Assembly: GCA_031396695.1 (NCBI GenBank)
Contig: JANNLG010000052.1
Span: forward strand, 1 to 64,000
DNA: 64,000 bases
Reading direction: 5' to 3'
Source: VGRW01 sp031396695
GTDB taxonomy: Bacteria > Myxococcota_A > UBA9160 > SZUA-336
Shown here: piece by piece, positions 51,772 to 60,459 of the stretch
Layout of the letters: each line of letters starts with the position of its first letter
Numbering within the stretch: position 1 is the stretch's first letter
Made by a program: the position numbers and the translations under genes
The notes under the pieces: generated by a model
What the model was told of the DNA's origin: nothing
The model's input: the letters and a program-made list of their open reading frames with translations, nothing else
The model's database searches: none

Positions 51772-52989
51772 ATGCCCGGACTCGAGAGGATCGTCGTGGT
51801 CGGCGCGTCGCTCGCCGGCCTGCGCGCCGCGGAAACGCTGCGCAGGAACGGCTTCGCGGGCGAGCTCGTGCTGTGCGGCGCCGAGAAGCACCTGCCCTAC
51901 GACCGTCCTCCGCTCTCCAAGGAAATCCTGCAGGGCCGCTGGGATGTCGACAAGCTGCCGCTGCGCCGCCAGCCGTGGGAGGACCTGCGGCTCGACCTGC
52001 GGCTGGGACTTCGCGCGACCGCGCTCGACACCGCTGCGCGGTGCGTGTCGCTCGAGGACGGCACGCGCGAGCGCTACGACGCGCTGGTGATCGCGACCGG
52101 CGCCTCGGCGCGGCGGCTTCGCGACCAGCCCGAGCTCGAGGGCATTCACCTGCTCCGCACACTCGACGATGCGCTGGCGCTGCGCGCGGCCTTCGAACGC
52201 GGACCGCGCGTGCTGGTGGTCGGCGCGGGCTTCATCGGCTCGGAAGTCGCGGCGTCCGCGCGCGCGCGTGGGCTCGCAGTGACGGTGATCGAGCCGCTCC
52301 CGGTTCCGCTCACGCGCGGACTCGGCGAACGCATGGGCGGGCTGTGCGCGGACCTGCACCGCGCGCACGGCGTCGAGCTGCGCTGCGGTGTGGGCGTCAC
52401 GGGCATCGAGGGCGACGGCCGCGTCGAGCGCGTCGTGCTCTCCGACGGCGCGCGCGTGGCGGCGGACGTGGTGGTGGTCGGCATCGGCGCCGCGCCCGAG
52501 ACGCGCTGGCTCGAGGGCTCGGGCCTGCGGCTCGACGACGGCGTGGTCTGCGACGAGTACTGTGCCGCCGGACCGCCGGGCGTGTTCGCGGCGGGCGACG
52601 TGGCGCGCTGGCACAATCCGCTCTTCGACGAAACGATGCGCGTCGAGCACTGGAGCAACGCGGTGGAGCAGGGCGTCTACGTGGCCGAGCGGCTCGGCGG
52701 CTCCGAGGTCGGCGCCGCGCCCTTCGCTCCCGTGCCGTTCTTCTGGTCGGATCAGTACGACGTGAAGATCCAATTCGCCGGCCGCATGCGCGGCGACGAC
52801 GAGCAGCGCGTGGTCGCCGGCTCACTCGACGAGCGCAAGTTCACCGCGCTCTACGGACGCGCGGGCCGGCTCACCGGCGTGCTCTGCTTCAGCCGGCCGC
52901 GCGACCTCGCCAAGTACCGGCGCCTGATCGCCTCGCGCACGTCGTTCGACGACGCGATCGCCGCCGCCGCCGTCGAGCCCGTTCGCTAG
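51772..52989 (+). CDS. FAD-dependent ferredoxin reductase-like oxidoreductase
   Basis: 405 aa. FAD-binding IVVVGASLAGLRAAETLRRN (GxGxxG-like), NAD-binding VLVVGAGFIGSEVAASARAR, and the second FAD motif GVFAAGDVARWHNP are all present. FFWSDQYDVKIQFAGR is typical of the reductases that feed P450s and Rieske oxygenases (ThcD/BphA4 type). It could reduce a ferredoxin for the KshA-like enzyme or a P450; neither a ferredoxin nor a P450 gene is in the window. Its stop overlaps the convergent thioesterase gene by 4 bp. Confidence 0.9.
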   Translation: MPGLERIVVVGASLAGLRAAETLRRNGFAGELVLCGAEKHLPYDRPPLSKEILQGRWDVDKLPLRRQPWEDLRLDLRLGLRATALDTAARCVSLEDGTRERYDALVIATGASARRLRDQPELEGIHLLRTLDDALALRAAFERGPRVLVVGAGFIGSEVAASARARGLAVTVIEPLPVPLTRGLGERMGGLCADLHRAHGVELRCGVGVTGIEGDGRVERVVLSDGARVAADVVVVGIGAAPETRWLEGSGLRLDDGVVCDEYCAAGPPGVFAAGDVARWHNPLFDETMRVEHWSNAVEQGVYVAERLGGSEVGAAPFAPVPFFWSDQYDVKIQFAGRMRGDDEQRVVAGSLDERKFTALYGRAGRLTGVLCFSRPRDLAKYRRLIASRTSFDDAIAAAAVEPVR

Positions 52990-53423
52990 CGCGCGAGCGC
53001 CGCCGCGAGGCGCGCGTGGCATGCGGGCGGGATCGCGACGAGCTTGCCGTCGTCGCTCACCAGCGCGTGCTCGGTGGTGGCGCTGGCGATCAGCTCGCCG
53101 TTGCGCTTGACCACGTAGCCGATCGCGAGCGACACGCGCTTCAGCCACGAGAGCCAGCAAGTGACCTGCAGGCGATCGTCGTAGCGCGCCGCCTGCTGGT
53201 AGCGGACCTCGAGGCCCGTCACCGCGAAGTGCAGGCCCTCGGCGACGTACTCGCGGTAAGGCCGGTCGTGGAGATCGAGATACTCGATGCGCGCGAGCTC
53301 CAGGTAGTGCACGTAGCGCGCGTGATGGACCACCCGCATCGCGTCGGTGTCGTAGAACGGCACTCGGTATTGGATCGTCGCGGTCTTGGCTTCGGGCGGC
53401 GGAGCGCTGGGCAGACGGGGCAC
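52986..53423 (-). CDS. 4-hydroxybenzoyl-CoA-type (YbgC-like) acyl-CoA thioesterase
   Basis: 145 aa hotdog protein. The active-site motif VPFYDTDAMRVVHHARYVHY contains the catalytic Asp in DTDAMRVVHH. The later EVRYQQAARYDDRLQVTCWL is the long beta strand of the fold. It hydrolyses short or aromatic acyl-CoA thioesters. The start is GTG 53423, with about 15 disordered residues before the fold. Confidence 0.88.
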   Translation of the reverse strand: MPRLPSAPPPEAKTATIQYRVPFYDTDAMRVVHHARYVHYLELARIEYLDLHDRPYREYVAEGLHFAVTGLEVRYQQAARYDDRLQVTCWLSWLKRVSLAIGYVVKRNGELIASATTEHALVSDDGKLVAIPPACHARLAAALAR

Positions 53424-53473
53424 GCGCGCAGTGTCCCGGGCGCCCCGAGGCGGGTCAAGGCTATCCTCGGCCG

Positions 53474-53893
53474 ATGACCGTCGCGGAGCTGCCGTTCGGA
53501 ATCCCGGAGCGCGAGCTCGACTTCAGCTTCGCGCGCAGCTCTGGCCCGGGCGGACAGAACGTGAACAAGACCGAGACGAAGGCGACGCTGCGCTGGGACG
53601 TGGCGTCGAGCGGCGCTCTGCCCGCGGACGTGCGCGCGCGCTTCATGCGCACCTTTGCGACCCGCATCACGAACCAGGGCGAGCTCGTGCTCTCGTCGCA
53701 GCGACACCGCGACCGCTTGCGCAACATCGACGACTGCCTCGAGAAGCTGGCCGCGATGCTGCGCCAGGTCGCGACGCCGCGCCGCAAGCGCCGGCCGACG
53801 CGTCCGAGCCGCGGCGCGGTCGAGCGGCGCATCACCGAGAAGAAGCGCCGCAGCGGCGCGAAGCGCGAGCGGCGCAGACCGGCCGAGGACTAA
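53474..53893 (+). CDS. arfB: Peptidyl-tRNA hydrolase ArfB (alternative ribosome rescue)
   Basis: 139 aa. The GGQ motif lies in SSGPGGQNVNKTETKATLRW (Gly26-Gly27-Gln28), and the C-terminus is a long basic tail (PRRKRRPTRPSRGAVERR, KKRRSGAKRER) that enters the mRNA channel of stalled ribosomes. The domain fills the protein; there is no class-I release-factor anticodon domain, so it is ArfB/ICT1-like rather than PrfH or RF. The stop overlaps the convergent cyclotransferase gene by 4 bp. Confidence 0.93.
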   Translation: MTVAELPFGIPERELDFSFARSSGPGGQNVNKTETKATLRWDVASSGALPADVRARFMRTFATRITNQGELVLSSQRHRDRLRNIDDCLEKLAAMLRQVATPRRKRRPTRPSRGAVERRITEKKRRSGAKRERRRPAED

Positions 53894-54432
53894 CCGGCCG
53901 AGAGCGCCGAAGGCTCGCGCAGCAGCGCGTCGAGCGCGAACACGTGCTCGTCGTCCGCCGGCATCTCGCGCAGCGAGCGCGCGAGCTCGCGCACGTACTC
54001 GGCGTTCGATCCGCTCGGCCCGCTCGCCTGCGCGATCTGCGCGGCGATCGCATCGAGCGGCGCCGGGCCGAGGTAGTTCGGGTTGGCGGGCGTGGCGATG
54101 TAGACCAGTCCCGTGGTGCGCGTGCCGCCGTCGAAGTGCAGGTCCAGCGGGTGGCGCTCGTAGCCGCCGCGCTCACGGTGGTCGAGGCTCGCCAACACGC
54201 ACTCGGATTCCGACTCGGGCACTCGATAGGCGACGCCGAAACAGCGCGCGTCGGCTTCGGGCAGGAGCGTCACGACCCGACCCGGTGAGCCCGGCACGCC
54301 GCGGTGATCGGTCGATCCCTGCCAGAAGCGCCGCGCGAAGCCGCGGATCCAGGCGTTGCGCCGCTCGCTGAACGCGAAGGCCGGCCGCCAGACCAGCGAC
54401 CCGTATCCGAAGACCCAGAGCGCGCTTCGCAT
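53890..54432 (-). CDS. Gamma-glutamylcyclotransferase, ChaC-like
   Basis: 180 aa. WVFGYGSLVWRPAF is the substrate-binding YGSL loop of the fold. LASLDHRERGGYERHPL carries the catalytic Glu (in RERGGY). The family cleaves glutathione or gamma-glutamyl peptides to 5-oxoproline. ATG 54432 begins immediately before the YGSL strand. It is transcribed alone, divergent from the RND-like gene. Confidence 0.9.
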   Translation of the reverse strand: MRSALWVFGYGSLVWRPAFAFSERRNAWIRGFARRFWQGSTDHRGVPGSPGRVVTLLPEADARCFGVAYRVPESESECVLASLDHRERGGYERHPLDLHFDGGTRTTGLVYIATPANPNYLGPAPLDAIAAQIAQASGPSGSNAEYVRELARSLREMPADDEHVFALDALLREPSALSAG

Positions 54433-54579
54433 GTCTTCTGCCTGCTCCCGTGACCGGCGCGCGGAGACTAGGCCAGCGCAACGCGCCTTCAAGCGCCCGG
54501 CCCGCGGGCCGAAAAGCCCAACGATAGAGAGGGTTTCGGACCGACCCGGAGAACCCTGAAGCGCCCCCGGGGAGAGAGC

Positions 54580-56664
54580 GTGAGGTTCGATCGGCTGACG
54601 CGGCGGATGGCGGCGGCACCCCGTTGGGTCGTGCTCGGTTTGGTCGCGCTGTCCGCGTTGATCTCGCCCGGCTTCGTGCGCGTCTCGCGCGACTCCGCGC
54701 ACGGCCTCGAGCCGCTGCGCGCCGTTGCGAGCCCGTCGGCGCGCGAGACGGCGGTGCTCGAGCTCGCGTGCGCGGACGGTGTCTACAGCGCGCGCTGCGC
54801 GCGCCTCGTCGCGCAGCTGACCGACGCGCTCGAGCGGGACGCGGAGACCTTCGCGTCGGTGCGCTCGCTCGCGAACGCGCGCGTGGTGCGGGGAGAGCGC
54901 GGCGCGCTGCGGCTCGAGCCGCTCGCGGCGACGGGCTTCGATTCCATCGAGGCGCAGCGTCTGCTTCACGCGCGCGTGCGCGCCGACGTCGCGCTCGAGC
55001 GCCGCTTCGTCGCCGCGAGCGGCCGCGAGACGTTCCTGTACGCGGAGCTCGCGCCCGGGCGCTCGGCGTCCGCCGCGCGGGCGGTCGTCGAGTCGCTGCG
55101 CTCCGAGCTCGGTGCTGCGTCGGGCGCCAGCCTGACGCTTCTCGGTGTCGGTCAGAGAGACTCCGCGCGCGCCGTTCTCGTGGCCGTGGCGCTCGCGCTC
55201 GGCGCGCTCGCTTTCGGGCTTGCGCCTGGAGGCTGGCGCGTGGCGGTGCTGGCGGGGCTCGGTGCATTCGCGCTCGCCGCCTTCGCCCACGCACAGCTCG
55301 GCTTGCTCGGCGCGTCCGGTCCCGCACTGCCGGGCGAGCTGCCCGCGTTGCTGGTGGCGTGCGCGCTGTCTTCGAGCTTCGTCCTGATCCAGCGCTCGCG
55401 CGCCGAGCACCGCCGCGAGCGCGCGCCGCGCAGCTCGGTCGCGAGCGCGCTCGCCGTCGTCGGTCCCGAGCTCGCGCTGGTGGCGCTGGTCTCGGTCAGC
55501 GGCTTCGCGGCGCTGCTCGCGTGCGCTCCTGGCGCCTCGCTGTCGCTCGCGCTCGGCGCTGGCTCGGCGCTGGCGGCGGCACTGGTCGCGTATCCGCTCG
55601 GCATCGCGCTGGCCGGACTGGTCTCGTGGCCGGGTGCACTCTCCCGCGCGCGCGGCGAGCTCGCGTCCGTGATCGCGCGGCGCGCGGAACAATTCTTGGT
55701 CCGTCCTCGCGCGGTCGTGTGGGGTGCGCTCGCCGGTCTCTCGCTCACGGCCTGCGCGCTCGCGGCGCTCGCTCCCGATCCGCGGGCAGTGGAGCTGCGC
55801 ACGGCGGTGCTCGACTCGGGCGAACGCGGTGGTGCGCTCGAGCCGGCCTTCCTCGAACGCGTCGCCGCGTTCCAACGCGAGACCGAAGCCCGGCCGGGAG
55901 TCGTCTGGACCGGCTCACTCGTCGACACCGTGTTCGCCCCGGCGAATCGCGCGCTGCACGACGGCGACCCGCTGTTCGCGACCGTGCCGCTCACACGCGT
56001 CGAGGTGGAGCGCGCGCTCGAGCCGTGGCTCCGCGATCCGCGTGCGCCACTCGAGCCTGCGCTCGACGCCGAGCAGCGCAGGCTCGCAGTCGAGCTCTAC
56101 GTCGTGCCGAGTCGGGTCGCGTCGGCGCCGGTCGCGTCGCACGCGCTCGCCAGCTCGGCGCTCGCGGTCGCACTGGTCGCGGCGCTGAGCGCGTGCGTGC
56201 TGCGCAGCGCGCGCGGCGGATGGCTGTGCGCGGCGCCGGCCGCGCTCACCGCCGCGCTCGTGCTCGCGCTTGCGAGCGCGTTCGCTGGCGGATTCCGCGG
56301 CGCCAGCGCGTCACTCGCTCCGATCGCGGCCGCACTCGCCGCGGGGCTCGGCCTGCAGTGGCTTTTGCGCGTGCGCGCGCTGCTCGAGCTGGGCGCACAG
56401 CTCGAAGTATCGCTCTCGCTCTCGGTGCGCGAGATGGGACCATCGCTTGCGAGCGCGGCACTCGCCAGCGCCGCAGCGGTCGCCGCGCTCGGCGCCTCGG
56501 CGCAGGCGCCCGCGATCCACGTCGCACTTGCGGCGCTCTCACCGCTGCTCGGCGCGGCCAGCGCGCTCGCGCTTCTGCCGCCGCTCGTGCGCGCGCTCGG
56601 CGGACGCTTCTTCGCGAGCCGCGTAGCGCTACGCGCGGATGTGTCGGCGGTCGATCGCCTCTAG
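54580..56664 (+). CDS. RND/MMPL-like membrane protein, divergent
   Basis: 694 aa from GTG 54580. Two halves each begin with a single helix and a large soluble loop, followed by five hydrophobic helices (clusters about 195-360 and 520-670), the RND/MMPL topology. The first loop has two Cys (ELACADGVYSARCARL). The typical charged transmembrane residues of proton-driven pumps are not evident, so transport mechanism is uncertain. It is extremely Ala/Leu/Ser-rich. Possible export of lipids, with the LolA-like protein, is inference. Confidence 0.7.
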   Translation: MRFDRLTRRMAAAPRWVVLGLVALSALISPGFVRVSRDSAHGLEPLRAVASPSARETAVLELACADGVYSARCARLVAQLTDALERDAETFASVRSLANARVVRGERGALRLEPLAATGFDSIEAQRLLHARVRADVALERRFVAASGRETFLYAELAPGRSASAARAVVESLRSELGAASGASLTLLGVGQRDSARAVLVAVALALGALAFGLAPGGWRVAVLAGLGAFALAAFAHAQLGLLGASGPALPGELPALLVACALSSSFVLIQRSRAEHRRERAPRSSVASALAVVGPELALVALVSVSGFAALLACAPGASLSLALGAGSALAAALVAYPLGIALAGLVSWPGALSRARGELASVIARRAEQFLVRPRAVVWGALAGLSLTACALAALAPDPRAVELRTAVLDSGERGGALEPAFLERVAAFQRETEARPGVVWTGSLVDTVFAPANRALHDGDPLFATVPLTRVEVERALEPWLRDPRAPLEPALDAEQRRLAVELYVVPSRVASAPVASHALASSALAVALVAALSACVLRSARGGWLCAAPAALTAALVLALASAFAGGFRGASASLAPIAAALAAGLGLQWLLRVRALLELGAQLEVSLSLSVREMGPSLASAALASAAAVAALGASAQAPAIHVALAALSPLLGAASALALLPPLVRALGGRFFASRVALRADVSAVDRL

Positions 56665-56773
56665 CCGGTCGGCCATGCCACGAAGCGGTCTCGCAGGCCC
56701 GGCCCCCGTGCGCGAATCCCCGCCTGCGCCTGCCGGCATCTAGACTGCGACCTCCAGGGAGCCCCGTCCGCCG

Positions 56774-57571
56774 ATGACCGATCTGCGCATCTTCTCCTAC
56801 CTGCCCAATCCGCGGATCTGGAAGGCGACCATTGCCGCCCGCCTGTGCGGGGTCGACGTCGAAATCCGGGGCGCGAAGCCGTCCGAGCTGCCGGGCTGGC
56901 TCTGGGACTTCGACGCGCGTCCGCTCTCGGACGCCGAGCGCACGAGCGCGAGCACTGCGACCACGGGCCGGGTCGGCTTCGGCGGCCCGCTGCACAAAAC
57001 GCCCGCGTTCCTCGACGCGCACCCGTTCGGCACGGTGCCCGCGGCCTTCAGCCCCGACGGCCGGATCGGGATCTTCGAATCGAACAGCATCCTGCGGGCC
57101 GTCGCGCGCCTGGGTGAGCAGCGCTTCCCGCTCTACGGTGCGGGCGTGTACGAGGCGTCGCGCGTGGACGGCTTCCTCGACGCGAGCCTCGTGTTCGCGC
57201 GCGACGCGCAGCTCTACCTGCTCGCTCTGATGAACGGAACACTCTCGAACGAGCTGCACGCGCGCGCGAGCGAGGCGTTCGCCGTGTACGCGGGCGGGAT
57301 CGATCGCGCGCTCGCGCCCGACCGCGCGTTCCTGGTCGGCGCAGGCGTCACGATCGCCGACATCGGCTTCGCCGCCGAGCTGTGCCTGTTCATGAACGAG
57401 CGCGGGCGGAAAACCGAGCTCGAGCAGCGCGGCCTCGAGCCGATCCTGTCGGCGGACAGCGCGGAGCGCTACCCGCGCGCGTTCGCGCACTTCGCGCGGC
57501 TGCGCGCGCACCCCGCGTTCGCGCCCGATCTCGAACCGTACCTCTCGAAGCTCGAGGCCGGCGCGCGATGA
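56774..57571 (+). CDS. Glutathione S-transferase family protein
   Basis: 265 aa. The N-terminal MTDLRIFSYLPNPRIWKATI starts the thioredoxin-like domain; HPFGTVPAAFSPDGRIGIFE contains the cis-Pro and the Glu-Ser-type glutathione contact (FESNSILR). The C-terminal helical domain has AFLVGAGVTIADIGFAAELC. It resembles eEF1Bgamma/URE2-like GSTs. It overlaps the following acetyltransferase gene by 4 bp (ATGA). Confidence 0.85.
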   Translation: MTDLRIFSYLPNPRIWKATIAARLCGVDVEIRGAKPSELPGWLWDFDARPLSDAERTSASTATTGRVGFGGPLHKTPAFLDAHPFGTVPAAFSPDGRIGIFESNSILRAVARLGEQRFPLYGAGVYEASRVDGFLDASLVFARDAQLYLLALMNGTLSNELHARASEAFAVYAGGIDRALAPDRAFLVGAGVTIADIGFAAELCLFMNERGRKTELEQRGLEPILSADSAERYPRAFAHFARLRAHPAFAPDLEPYLSKLEAGAR

Positions 57572-58053
57572 CGTCGCCGGCGAGCCGAGTCACGATCCGA
57601 GACGCCGACCTCGAGCGCGAGGGCGATGCCGACGCGCTGTTCGCGATTCTCGACGCGTACGCGCGCGAGCCCGGCGGTCAGAACGCGCCGCTCGGCGCCG
57701 ACGCACGCGCCGCCTTGGTGCCGGGCTTGCGCGCGCATCCGCACACCTTCGTGCTGCTCGCGTGTCTCGACGACCGGCCGGTCGGCGCGGCGGTCTGCTT
57801 CTTCGGCTTCTCCACCTTCGCCGGTCGCCCGTTCCTGAACGTGCACGATCTGGCGCTGCTGCCCGCGCACCGCGGCCTCGGTCTCGGACGCGCGCTGCTC
57901 GACGAAGCCGAGCGCCGCGCTCGCGCGCGCGGCTGCGCGAAGCTGACGCTCGAAGTGCACCAAACCAACACCGGCGCGCAGCGCTTGTACCGGGACTTCG
58001 GCTTCGGCGGTTGGGATGCGCCCACGTACTTCGTGACCAAGCGCCTGGGCTGA
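57568..58053 (+). CDS. GNAT-family N-acetyltransferase
   Basis: 161 aa. The acetyl-CoA loop is in LALLPAHRGLGLGRALLDEA (RGxGxG/A-type), preceded by the strand FLNVHDLAL and followed by LTLEVHQTNTGAQRLYRDFG, the usual C-terminal strand-helix. The substrate is unknown. It is translationally coupled to the upstream GST gene. Confidence 0.9.
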   Translation: MTSPASRVTIRDADLEREGDADALFAILDAYAREPGGQNAPLGADARAALVPGLRAHPHTFVLLACLDDRPVGAAVCFFGFSTFAGRPFLNVHDLALLPAHRGLGLGRALLDEAERRARARGCAKLTLEVHQTNTGAQRLYRDFGFGGWDAPTYFVTKRLG

Positions 58054-58101
58054 GTGGCTCGCAAACCCCCGTCCCGCGCGCGCGCTCGCTAGACTTCCGG
58101 C

Positions 58102-60459
58102 ATGTCGACGCGCAGGAGGTTCAGCCACGGAACGCTCTTGCAGAATGCGCTGTTCGCGCTGATCGTCGCGGCCTTCGGTACGGGTTTGGGAATCGCGGTC
58201 GAGGACAAGCTCGCTCGCATCGGCCAGCCGGACGCTGGCTTCGGCCTGAACGGCGACTTCATCTATCCGACCCGCGAGGACGCGGCCGACGCGGGCCTGC
58301 GCTTCGGTGGACGCCTGCTGGCGCTGAATGGACAAGCGTCGAGTGCGACCTGGACCTGGAACGACGCGCGCCCGGGCCTGCGCCTCGAGCCGGGCGCCGT
58401 GAACCAGATTCGCCTGGAGCGACCCGACGGCGAGATCCGCGAGCTGTCGATTCCGGTGCGCGAGTGGCAGGCGGCCGACGCGCTCTACACGCAGGGCGCG
58501 ATCGACATCATCGGGTTGCTGATGGCACTGCTCGGGATCGGCGCATTCCTGCTGCGGCCGTGGGAGCCGGAGAGCTGGGCGTTACTCGCGGTCACCTGTC
58601 TTTCGGGCGGTGCGCTCGAGACACTCTACGTGCCGCAGGGTCCCGACGTGCGGCTGCGCCCGCTCTACTTCAGCGCGCTGATCGGCTTCGTCTACGTGGT
58701 TCCGTTTCACGTCGCGCTCGCGCTGCCCAAGGTGCATTCCTGGCTGGCCTCGGGAAGCTGGCCGCTGCGCCTGATCTACACGCTCGGCGCGGCGCTGTCG
58801 CTGTTGAGCCTGGCGGCGTTCTACACGCAGGGCGACGCGCTCGAGACGATCGCGCGGCCGCTCGGGCTGGGCACGCTCTTGCTCGCCATCGCGACTCTGA
58901 TCGCGCGCTCGGCCTGGCTGGCGCTGCGCGCGGGCGAGCGCGTGGTGCGCCAGCGCGCGCGCATCCTGCTCTCGGGCACGCTGTTCGGCTTCGCGCCGCT
59001 CGGCGTGGTGCTGTTCCTGCAGATCGGGCTGCGCTCGCTCTCGGTCGACGCGCGGCTCGCCTACTGGCTGCTCGGCATCTTCTTCTTCGCGATGGCGCGC
59101 ATCACCGTGCGCGGCGAGCTGTTGAACGCGCGGGTCGCGGTGCGCCGCGCGGTGCTGTACGGGGCCGCGGTGCTCGGCCTGACGCTGGTCGCAGCGTGGC
59201 TCTCGGCGCTCAGCCCCTGGGCGGTGGCGCTGCTTCTGCTGCCAGTCTTGTACCTGTGGCCGAGCTACAGCGCGCGGCTCGACGCGCGCCTGTACCCGAA
59301 GCGCGCGAAGCTGCCGGAGCTGCAGCGCGCGACCGGCCGCGAGCTGGCCGCGCAGGGCAGCGTCGACGGCGTGTTGAAAGTGCTCGCGCAGGTCGGCGAG
59401 CGGCTGATCGACAGCCGCAGCGGCGTGGTGGCGCTGTTTGCCGGCGTCGTCGACGATCGCGCGCACCTGGTGGCGCACGGGATCGAGGCGCCGACCGGCG
59501 AGCTCGCGCTCGCGGACGGGACGCTGTTCCGCATGCTGCGCGTGACGCGCAAGGAGCTGACACGCGCCAGTGTCGCCGTGGAGCCGCAGTTCGAGAACGT
59601 GCGCGAGGTGCTCTTGCGCGAGCTCGACGCCTTCGGCGCGGAAATTGCCGTGCCGATGATCGACGAGAGCGAGCGCGTGGTCGGTCTGCTCGCGCTCGGA
59701 CCACGCGCGGCCGACGAGCCGTACGAAGCGTTCGAGCTCGACGTGATCGGCGCGCTGGTGCAGCAGGCCTGGGAGTCGATCGAGCGCGCGCAGGCTCTGA
59801 CGCGTCTGCACGAGCGCGAACGCGACTTCTCGGACCTGAAGCGCTTCTTTCCGGCTGCGGTGATCGACCAGGTGATGGCGCGCGGGGGAGCGCAGGCGCT
59901 CGAACGCAAGCGCAAGCCCGTCAGCGTGGTGTTCGCCGACCTGCGCGGCTTCACGGCTTTCTCGGACACGGTCGAGCCCGAGGAGGTGACCGAGACGCTG
60001 AACGAGTTCCACGCCGTGATGGGCGCGCACGTCTCGCGCTGGCAGGGCACGCTCGAGCGCTTCACCGGCGACGGCTTCATGGTCTTCTTCAACGACCCGC
60101 TCGAGCAGCGCGACCACGTGGAGCGCGCCGCGCGCATGGCGCTCGACATGCGCGCGAGCGTCGTGCGCTTGCGCGAGCGCTGGCGGCTGAAGGGCTACCC
60201 GATCGATCTCGGGCTGGGCTTGCACACCGGCTACGCGACCTGCGGCTTCATCGGCTACGAGGGCCGGCGCGACTACGGCGTGATCGGCAACGTGACGAAC
60301 CTGGCCGCGCGCTTCTCCGAAGCCGCGCAGGGCGGCGAGATCGTGGTCTCGGCGCGCGTGCGCTCGGAGCTGCCCGATTCGATCGCGACCGAGCCGGCGG
60401 GCGAGCTCACGCTCGACGGCTTCGCCGAGCCGCAGCGCGCGTTTCGCGTGCTGGCCTAG
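58102..60459 (+). CDS. Membrane adenylate/guanylate cyclase with PDZ-like, membrane and GAF domains
   Basis: 785 aa. Order: N-terminal helix; extracytoplasmic PDZ-like segment (DAGLRFGGRLLALNGQASS, about residues 60-115); some seven membrane helices (about 135-395); a GAF domain (about 415-570); and a class III cyclase domain (about 590-785). Metal-binding Asp residues are in VVFADLRGFTAFSD and ERFTGDGFMVFFND, and RRDYGVIGNVTNLAARF contains the purine-specifying and transition-state region (Asn/Arg). It makes cAMP or cGMP; the Asp before YGVIG favours ATP. It is likely an envelope stress or ligand sensor. Confidence 0.9.
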   Translation: MSTRRRFSHGTLLQNALFALIVAAFGTGLGIAVEDKLARIGQPDAGFGLNGDFIYPTREDAADAGLRFGGRLLALNGQASSATWTWNDARPGLRLEPGAVNQIRLERPDGEIRELSIPVREWQAADALYTQGAIDIIGLLMALLGIGAFLLRPWEPESWALLAVTCLSGGALETLYVPQGPDVRLRPLYFSALIGFVYVVPFHVALALPKVHSWLASGSWPLRLIYTLGAALSLLSLAAFYTQGDALETIARPLGLGTLLLAIATLIARSAWLALRAGERVVRQRARILLSGTLFGFAPLGVVLFLQIGLRSLSVDARLAYWLLGIFFFAMARITVRGELLNARVAVRRAVLYGAAVLGLTLVAAWLSALSPWAVALLLLPVLYLWPSYSARLDARLYPKRAKLPELQRATGRELAAQGSVDGVLKVLAQVGERLIDSRSGVVALFAGVVDDRAHLVAHGIEAPTGELALADGTLFRMLRVTRKELTRASVAVEPQFENVREVLLRELDAFGAEIAVPMIDESERVVGLLALGPRAADEPYEAFELDVIGALVQQAWESIERAQALTRLHERERDFSDLKRFFPAAVIDQVMARGGAQALERKRKPVSVVFADLRGFTAFSDTVEPEEVTETLNEFHAVMGAHVSRWQGTLERFTGDGFMVFFNDPLEQRDHVERAARMALDMRASVVRLRERWRLKGYPIDLGLGLHTGYATCGFIGYEGRRDYGVIGNVTNLAARFSEAAQGGEIVVSARVRSELPDSIATEPAGELTLDGFAEPQRAFRVLA

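Noticed and set aside
54624..56777. 717-codon Arg-rich frame overlapping the RND-like gene
   Set aside because: Typical high-GC shadow frame: Arg/Ala/Gly only, no motif, and the other frame has consistent membrane topology.
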